From positions 186,001-250,000 of the forward strand of contig NW_027184065.1 of the NCBI RefSeq assembly GCF_041296385.1: a stretch of DNA of 64,000 nt. Reading direction: 5' to 3'. Shown here in pieces: positions 56,448 through 64,000 of this stretch. How positions within the stretch are numbered: the first letter of the stretch is position 1; each line of letters begins with the position of its first letter. The stretch comes from Aphelocoma coerulescens. Taxonomy: Eukaryota > Chordata > Aves > Passeriformes > Corvidae. Position numbers and translations under genes: made by a program. Under the pieces are notes generated by a model. The model did no database searches. It saw only the letters and a list, made by a program, of their open reading frames with translations, and was not told the DNA's origin.

Positions 56448-58326
56448 ATGGGTTGCAACCTCATAGGCAAGGGAGGTGGGAGTATAAGCCATGCCGGACC
56501 TCTGTTATTCCTTCTTTTGTCACTTCTCCTGGTCCCTTTTGGGACACCGGCAAGACCATGTTACAAATGCTATCGAAAGCTCTACATGGAAAGACACCGG
56601 GGCTTCTTTCTTATTACTCATACCCATACCAACAGTCACTGTTATGACTCATCCAAATTAGGTATTTGCATGCATAAAGGAGAAAAATATTGGATTACAG
56701 AAAATTTAGGAACAAGTGGAAACAGACTAAGAAGCAATTGTCCAAAAGGAGAAAAATAGATTTGCTCCACAGCTGCCACCAGGGGAACAGTCCAAGATTT
56801 GGTAAAAGAGCAAGTGGTAAGTAAAGATACAAAGCCAGCACAGCAACCTCGCCCTATATTCACCTCACCACGCCAGGACCTGTATGCAAAGCTCAAACAA
56901 CAAAGAGGAAAAAACCCCAAGGTTAGGAAAAAACCTGTTTGTGGAATTGGGGGAGAGGATAGGTAAAGAACTTAACATAACCAACTGTTGGGTCTGTGGA
57001 GGAGCTTTAATGACAGAAGAATGGCCACGGAAAGGTAGCAGCGTAGGCCCGGTAGAACTCCTTAAATGGAACCGGACAAATATAAGAGGGGGGAACCGAC
57101 CTGAGGGGTGGATTTTAAGTTCAACAGTGATAGGGGAAGAATGCCTCTGGCGAACTGGGATAAACTTTCTTAATGAAGTAGGAAACACTCCCTGTAAAAG
57201 CTATAAAGTGAGTAACAAAACTTCAAGGTGGTGGGTCCCAGAAAAACCAACTTGGTATTGAGCCCAGAAAAAAGGAAAAGACTGTGTATATGATCATGAA
57301 GTTGGACTCTTTCAGTGTAATGACACGAGGAAAAATCCTTATTTTGGAATCCCAGAAATAGCCAAATTTGGGGAGAATATAAATCAACAAGAAGGTGATT
57401 ATTGGAAAGCACCAGATGGCTTCTTTTGGATATGTGGGAAAAGGGCATCCCCAAGACTCCCTTCACATTGGAAAGGGAGTTGTACACTAAGAATCATTCA
57501 ACCAGGGTTTTTCCTTTTCCCAGAACCAGTGGGAGATCAATTAGGTATACCTCTCTATGAAGACTTCAAAAGAAAGAAAAGAGATTTAATTGGAGGATTC
57601 CAAAAATGGAAAGATGAGGAATGGCCCCCTGAACGAATATTAGAAACAGATGGGCCAGCTACCTAAGCACAAGATGGAAGCTGGGGATATCAGACCCCAA
57701 TTTACATGCTGAATCGTATCATCAGACTCCAAGCTCTTGTAGAAATCATAACCAATGAAACAGCTGGGGCTATGGAATTAATAGTCAGCCAGCAACGCCA
57801 AACCAGAGCTGCAATACATCAAAATAGGCTGGCTTTAGACTATTTACTGGCCGAAGAAGGCAGTGTGTGCAGGAAGTTCAATACATCGGACTGTTGTTTA
57901 AAAATTGATGACAATGGGGATGCCGTTCTAGATATGGCCAACCAAATCAGAAAAATAGCCCATGTACCAGTCCAAAAATGGGAATCAATGATGTCTGCTA
58001 ACTGGTGGGATGGCATATTGGGGAAAGAATGGTGGAAGAAGCTAGGTTTCTTCCTCTTATGTGCTACAGCTAGTCTAATATTTCTCCCTTGCTTGATCCC
58101 CCGCTTTATTCGGCTAATCACCAGCATAGTTCAAGGCATGCAAGTTGTGGCAATGCCTACTGACCCAAAGTTGGCTATGTCTGGAACAGCACAAAAAATT
58201 ATGGTATTAAAAAGACAAAGTGATACAAAAGACCCTCTTGAAGAAGCCAAATTGATCTGTGAAAAGAACGAACAGACATTAGAAGCCAAGAAAAAAGAAT
58301 TATTGCTCAAGCCAAATGATTTATAA
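56448..58326 (+). pseudogene. env: ERV1 env (broken), copy 2
   Basis: As copy 1, with stops at 56757-56759, 57259-57261 and 57664-57666. Differs by a 3-nt shorter segment near 57235 and by Ser instead of the second Gly in the GGVC just before the CX7CC motif (57862-57864). Confidence 0.9.
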
Positions 58327-58343
58327 AATAGAAAAGGGGGGAT

Positions 58344-59001
58344 TGTTATAAACATATATTATATTAGCTTCTCGCAAAGTATAAAGTAGATATTATATAA
58401 CGTTAGAAATGCTTTCTGCTGTGTGGATGTAGTTTTCTCTCTTTTTAGCAAGAATGTTAGCAAGTGTGAGCACGTAAGATAACCTCCAAACGAACAGAGG
58501 ATGAGGCCCGAAAAGCTGCTAATCAACACTTTGTCTAGGGAGCAAAAGGGCCCAAAGGCTACTCCGCCCGGAGAACGGGCGGCCAGGAGAGTCCGGGAGA
58601 TTTTATCACCACTCTGCCCGGAGAGACGAAGAGGCCCAAAGCTGCAATCAGCCCTGACTGTCTGGAGAATTAAGAAATCCACCCTACCATCGACTCTTGC
58701 CTAGCGGGCCCAACCCCAAGAATCAAGAGAAATAAAACCACAAGGCAGAAGACTAGGCACGCTCTAAAAAGGCGGAACCAAGGAGTGGCCATGCAGAACA
58801 GCTCCAGGAAAAGTTTTAATATGAATAAAGAACAGACAGTAAAAACGGTATAAAAAGGACTGACCTCTGGCATCAGGTGTGCTCTTGGCAGAGCGCCAAG
58901 GCAACTGGCTGTTACCCCGTTGCTTTATTTGATGTGTCTCTTATTGTCTTTATATTAAACCCCTTTAAATTCTCACAGGAGAGTGAACTTCGTTTTTCAC
59001 A
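58344..59001 (+). repeat. ERV1 3' LTR, copy 2
   Basis: 658 bp, without the 128-bp duplication seen in unit 1. Followed by GAGA (59002-59005). Confidence 0.93.
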
Positions 59002-59041
59002 GAGAGAAGTTGTTCCCCCTGACAGCTAAGCTCCAACTACG

Positions 59042-59937
59042 GTGTCGCTTATGTCCTTCCCAGGACGGGCGGGAAAACGCCTCGGCGCAGCGCAGCGCTG
59101 GCCGGGAGCGGCCGGCACGGCACCGAGCGCGCTCCCCACTCCCTCCCGCCCGCGCCGCTGCGGAGACCCCGGGTTCGCCGGAATCGGCCACATGCTGCAC
59201 GGAGGGCAGCGCGGCAAAGGCGGCCTCCCCTCGTCGCCCGGGGAAGGCCGGCCTCGGATCCCCGCTCTCTCCACCGGCACGGGCAGTGCCAGCAGCCTCT
59301 CGCTGTGGCCGCCGCTGGCCGAAAGCCTCGCCGCGCACCGCCCGGCCGGCCCCGCCGCTCCGCGGGGTCACACGGCACCTGCCGTGGGCGGCCGCCGAGC
59401 GACAGGAAGCAGAAGCGCTCACCGCCGCGCCGCTCGCCGCCCCGCCCGGGCGCTCCTCTCCTCGCGCTACCACGATGGCGCCGGCCCGCCCCGCCTTCCC
59501 CGTCGCCTGCGGCGCAACGCGGCTGCTCCGAGCCACGCAGCACGCGTGCGGCCGGGCCCTGCCGAGCTGCCGGCGGAGCCGGGGCACAGCACGGGCGGGA
59601 GAGCTTCCGGCAAGGCTGGGCGGGCGGCGAGCGCGGCCGAGCGTGAGCGCGCCAGGCGGGCGGCGGGCGGCGGCGTGATGGAGAGCTAGATGGAGGCGGC
59701 AGCACCGCGCGGCATAAAATAGCTGATCGTCCGGCAGCCGCCCGCTCCGCAGCCCCTCGGCTGCTGTCGAGAAGGGCCCCGGCCCTGGCCGCGGGCAGCC
59801 CTGGCGGGGCAGGGGAGCACTGCGGGCAGCCCCGGGGCCGCGCAGCCGTCTGCAACGCGCGGTGGGAGCCGCTGGGAACTATTTTACACGTCCCGGGGGG
59901 CTGGAGAGGAGCACGGAGACCACGCGGCAGGTCGCTG
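59042..59937. promoter_or_regulatory. CpG island, inverted copy, unit 2
   Basis: Equivalent of 18420-19315. Carries the same 29-bp deletion, so the left-arm and right-arm versions stay distinct across units. Confidence 0.6.
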
Positions 59938-59978
59938 CCGTTAGGGAAAATTAATCCACGATGCCTGAGGTTTATATC

Positions 59979-62900
59979 CGAAAAGGAGACAGAGGAGTCC
60001 TGCAACATTCTTCGACTACAGGGAGAGTCCATGGGGCTTTTCCCATGGCGTCTGTCAAACGGTTGCGGGATGCAGCCCCCTTTTGATGCCAAGTTCCCGG
60101 CCACAGCACCCTCTTCCTTTTCCCCACTGGCTGAGGTATTCGGGAGATACAGACTTCCGGAACTGCCTACTCTATGCGCCCCCCTCTAATATGCACCCCC
60201 CTCTTGGCATCGAGAAGAAAGAAAAGAACCCCATTCCTAATGCTCTTAAGTCTTTGTTGCCTTGCTCTAGGTTCAGGAATTTAACACGGCCTTGATTAAT
60301 CAACAGTCTCTGATGATTAGTAACAGTTCTAGAGAACTCCTAGTTTCTTCTGTTACTTCACTAGCCATAACTTCCTAGCCTTGTCTACAGGCCGATTCAC
60401 ACGGTCTCTTTGTAAAGACTCATCCATCTCATTCCTTTTAATCCCTCCTCTTTTTATTTGCTCTGTATTTGTCTTTACAAACCTTAATTACCATGGATTT
60501 AATTTTTTCTTCTGGAGTCTTCTTGGGTTTTGCTATTATTTGCAGTGACATTCTTTTCTGTCCTTTTGTAGTCATTTCTGGATCAGGTAGGCATGGCTGC
60601 TAGCGGCATCCCCTTGAGCACCTGCTGAAAGAGCTGCAGCCAGCATGGTGTCACGCATGGTAAAAAGATGAGAATTGCGATAGCATATAAGAGGAGAAAT
60701 CGTATTCATTTAGCCCATAGCTGGCCAGTTAACTATGAAAATATGTCCCATTCCCATCCTTTCAACATTTGGACAGGTCCACGAGCTGACGTTATTTCCT
60801 TTGTTATTTGTTTGACCACTTTTCTGCTGTCATCTGCTTGCAAACAGCAGCTCGAGTCATTTAATTTCCCACAAACTCCTCCTTCTTCTGCCAACAGATA
60901 ATCTAATACCATCCAATGTTGAAATACCGCTTTCCTCATTTAAGTGGGTTGCTCAGCAAAAAGGTCAAGCGCTGTGGCTGGCTGGTTGGTAATTATTTCC
61001 GAGACAGCTTGTAACCTAATTATCTCCTTCAAATGATAAATGGGTTCCCAGGCATCTGGGATTAATTCCTTAGGTTTCCAAGGGGCTGGTCCATCGTGTT
61101 GGGTAACTTGTTCTGTTGGCCGTTCATCATTTCCCCGTTTTGGGGTGCTCCCTCCAGCCAGGGCTGCATCAGCTGACTGCTTTTCTCTAATTAAATCATC
61201 ACAGATTTTGATTCCTAAGCGATTTCCCAGAACTTGTAGTAGCAAAAAGAACAACAGTCTACTAAATATACCATATCCCTGACCAGTTTGGAGGTAACCT
61301 GAGCTAAGCATGTTGGCCACAAATCCAATACTGTCCTTTCAAAGCCCGTGTTCCATTAGCAAAGGAACCTACCCATGGTCATCAATTGGTGGCTCAAAAT
61401 ACAGCAGGATTCCCGGGCCTAACGGTCCTCCAACAAGAGTTGCCCCACCATAAGGGTCCCAGCATTTGCATTTCCAAGCTCCCGCACAGGGTTCCCACCT
61501 ACATTTACATCTGCAAGCTGCTTGGTTGGATTTGGAGCAGAACTCACTAAAAGGCTTTGAGTTCCAATCCGGTGTGGCCATTCCCACTGATAATCACAAA
61601 CAACATGTCTTCTACTTGTGGAATTTTTGTGGGGACTGCTCAAAAACAGGTGGTCAAAAAAACCCCTTGTCCCTCCCCATTGCTTTACAGGCTTCCAAAT
61701 ATTTTTGGTAAGTGTGATAAGAACGCCTTACGCAGCTACTGTTAGTGAGCCGAACAGGTATTTGATTGCATTTGCCTTGATATTTGGAACAATTGGAAGG
61801 AGGGCAATTGGGGGTCCAAACCCAGTTGTTCAAGCCCAGAGGGAAAGTCAATTGACAATTGCCTTTTCCTACATAGACACGCCCTATCCTATTAGGCAAT
61901 AAGTGCCTGTTGGAGAAGAATGAAGTGGCCGTGAACTTCCTTCTTTGGCCCCAAATCCCATCCCACTGTGGGCCCTCACATTGACCCACCATTTAGGTTC
62001 AGCTGGGCTAGCCAACTGTGGCCACTCTTCAGATCCTCCTGGCCCTCCACAGAGCCAGCAATTGCTAAGGTTAAAAACTTTTGCTACTTCTTCTCCTAAG
62101 GCTGCAAATTGATTCTCCCACTCCTGGCCTAAACTCAGCTGACCATATCAAAGTAGAATTAGTAAGGAAAATGTTTTAATAGTGTCATCTAATTAGCTAG
62201 TCTAATTTTCCCGTTGTCTTCTGCAGCACCTGTGGCAATTGAAGACACAGAAACCACTTAACGTAACAAAATGGCCACAAGTATTAGCCCCCAAGTGAGT
62301 GGAGATTCTAGAGGAGGGATGCCTTTACAGTCTATTTCAGCAGACGGTCTGAAGGTAGGACTGCGGGGCTTCTTCCGATGTCGAAGCACTGCCTACTGCT
62401 CCGGCCCACTCCTGCAGAGTGTCAGTCACGGCCTCCCGGCCTTCTCCTCCAGCTGAGATGTGCAAATCTCCGAGGCTTCAGAGACCTTGACCCGAGAGTG
62501 ACGGGTTCACCTGTGTTCAGCTTACTTGACGGCTGTTTTCTGTCGTCAGTGACACTTGGAATGGGCCACGCCATTTCACCAGCACTGGCGCTTCTTTCTA
62601 CTCCTTAATTAGGACTCAATCTCCTGGTTGGATGTTAAAAGCAGCAAAGTCCAAAGGCCGGGCTTGCGCCAGCTGAGTTTCCTGTTGAAGGGGTTTCACA
62701 AGAAGCAGGATCCTGGCCACAGATGGTTTTAAAAATGCATCACTTGCCTCTACCCCCCCCACTGGGTGGAGACTTACCAGGAGGGCAATTGCAAACAACG
62801 ATTGAAAGGGAGATAACTGAATCTCTCTTCTGGGTTGGGCCCTCATTCTCACCAAAGCCAATGTCCAAAGCCCTACCCATGGCATCTTGGTTTCTATTAC

Positions 62901-64000
62901 CAGCTTCAAAAGGTGTTTATTTCTCTCTTCATTGTTTTCTACCCGAGCCGAGCTCTGGGGGTGCCAGGGCCTATGGAGGTTCCATTGTGTTCCTAAAGAA
63001 GCCAAAACCCCTTGAAGGATCTTTCCTGCAAAATGAGTTCCCCTATCTGAATCTATTGCTTCTACAATGCTGTATCTTGGAATGATTTGTTCCAAAAATG
63101 CCTTAAGAACAGATCCTGTCATTACTGAAGTAGTTGGAAATACTTCTGGCCACCTTGCTAGCTGACATACGATTACCAGAAGATATTAAGCCTTGCCACT
63201 TGGGGCATCTCCGGAAAATCCACCTGGCATCTTTGGAAGGGCCATGCAGCCCAAGGCCTCCCTCCTCTAGCAAGTTACTTTGTAACTTGGCTGTTGGCTT
63301 TAGCACAGATCAAGCAACCTTCAACAGCTCCTTTTGCCAGTCTAAAAAGACCCCCAGCAACATACATCATGAGATAGGCTTCTGCCAATCCTCAGGAAGT
63401 GCAAGAACTCTCTTAATGGAGTTGCTTTAATATTGGTAGGGCCAAAGGTTCTGGTATCTCGTTTGCCATCCCTTGGAAACCAATTCTTGCCTTTTTTCTC
63501 TGCCACACGACTTTTAACTGTATGTCAAACTGCTGTGGTAGAAAAGACAGCTTCCTGGGCAGTGATGGAGTCACGGGGAGCAAAGGGGGCATCTTGGAGA
63601 GTTCTGGCAGAAGTGTGGCTTTCTGAGTTTCTTCATCCACCAAAAAGGAGACAGAGGAGTCCTGTAACATTCTTCAACTCCAGGGAGAGGCCATGGGGCT
63701 TTTGCCATGGAGTCTCTCAAATGATTGCGGGAAGCAGCCCCCTTCTGATGTTAAGTTCCTGGCAACAGCACCCTCTGAGGTACTCGGGAATTACAGACTT
63801 CCGGAACTGCCTACTCTATGCCCCCCTCTAATATGCACTCCCCTTTTGGAATGGAAAAGGAAGAAAACCAAACTATTCCTAATGCTGGGAAGTCTTTGCT
63901 GCCTTGCTCTAGGTTCAGGAATTTAGCAGGGCCTTGGCTGAGCAACAGTCTCTGTTGATTAGTAACAGTTTCTAGAACGAATACTTTCTTCTGTTACTTC
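59979..64000 (-). mobile_element. ERV2, left arm of unit 2 (truncated by window end)
   Basis: Equivalent of 19357-23378. env at about 60569-62129, integrase at about 62489-63199 (168-aa frame 62616-63122 identical in content to unit 1), 3' LTR-like repeat 59980-60440, and a 5' LTR-like repeat from 63642 that runs off the window. Confidence 0.82.

Larger units (their letters stand above)
48905..59001 (+). mobile_element. ERV1, copy 2
   Basis: Same insertion site, flanks and internal breaks as copy 1, so it was copied with the unit and is not an independent insertion. LTRs at 48905-49561 and 58344-59001. Each LTR resembles its positional counterpart in unit 1 more than its partner within the element. 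Confidence 0.95.
40754..64000. repeat. Tandem amplicon unit, copy 2 (partial)
   Basis: Repeats 1-23378 and is cut by the end of the window inside the 5' LTR of ERV2. It differs from copy 1 by a single extra base in integrase near 55135, a 3-nt change in env near 57235, a normal-length 3' LTR (658 bp against 786 bp) and scattered substitutions. The next palindrome centre would lie beyond the window. Confidence 0.97.

Noticed and set aside
1..64000. The second unit is purely an assembly artefact
   Set aside because: Unit-private indels (128 bp, 3 bp, 1 bp) and substitutions exist, so it is not an exact copy. Merged haplotypes remain possible and are noted as an alternative.

Overview
The window looks like bird genomic DNA, most likely a recently amplified and gene-poor region such as the female-limited W chromosome or a germline-restricted chromosome. 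The bird call rests on the endogenous retroviruses (ERVs), dense CpG islands, no mammalian SINEs or LINEs that I recognise, and extreme repeat structure. The chromosome and species are inference. I recognise no intact host protein gene, tRNA, rRNA, CRISPR array or bacterial-type gene. The coding signal comes from three broken ERVs.

Layout. The sequence is a tandem array with a unit of about 40.75 kb: 1-40753 is one full unit and 40754-64000 repeats 1-23378. The offset between copies is 40753, then 40752, 40753, 40750 and 40622, because of a few small indels and one 128-bp LTR duplication. Each unit holds a large palindrome centred at about 28.9-30.1 kb. Going outward, each arm carries a 1.4-kb tandem-repeat array (26.2-34.05 kb), a G/C-skewed GCCTT-type region with a CA/GT microsatellite, a degraded gamma-type ERV ('ERV2', 19357-23459 on the - strand and 36808-40909 on the + strand), and a CpG island (18420-19315 and 40953-41883). 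The outer end is a 0.7-kb AT-richer piece (7440-8152 and 41892-42646). Successive palindromes are separated by a 5.5-kb spacer (1894-7439 and 42647-48191) holding 3.6 kb of sequence I cannot assign plus an internally deleted beta/ERVK-type provirus on the - strand.

A nearly full-length gammaretrovirus-type provirus ('ERV1', 8153-18379, second copy 48905-59001) is inserted in the left arm only. Its empty site is visible in the right arm (1161-1164, 41914-41917). It has two LTRs, a proline-tRNA-like primer site, gag, an in-frame amber codon at the gag-pol junction, protease, reverse transcriptase, RNase H and integrase, and an env with CXXC and CX7CC motifs. All three genes carry stops or frameshifts. 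Several stops fit G-to-A change of Trp codons in GG context.

Order of events inferred from sharing: ERV2 was present before the palindrome formed. The palindrome then formed. ERV1 entered one arm. The whole unit was duplicated in tandem. Later came small unit-specific changes: the 128-bp LTR duplication, an integrase frameshift and a poly-T indel. The 1.4-kb array has also grown unequally on the right side. The best candidates for function are the CpG islands, four copies in this window, which could drive a multicopy, probably non-coding transcript through the inverted repeats and ERV fragments.
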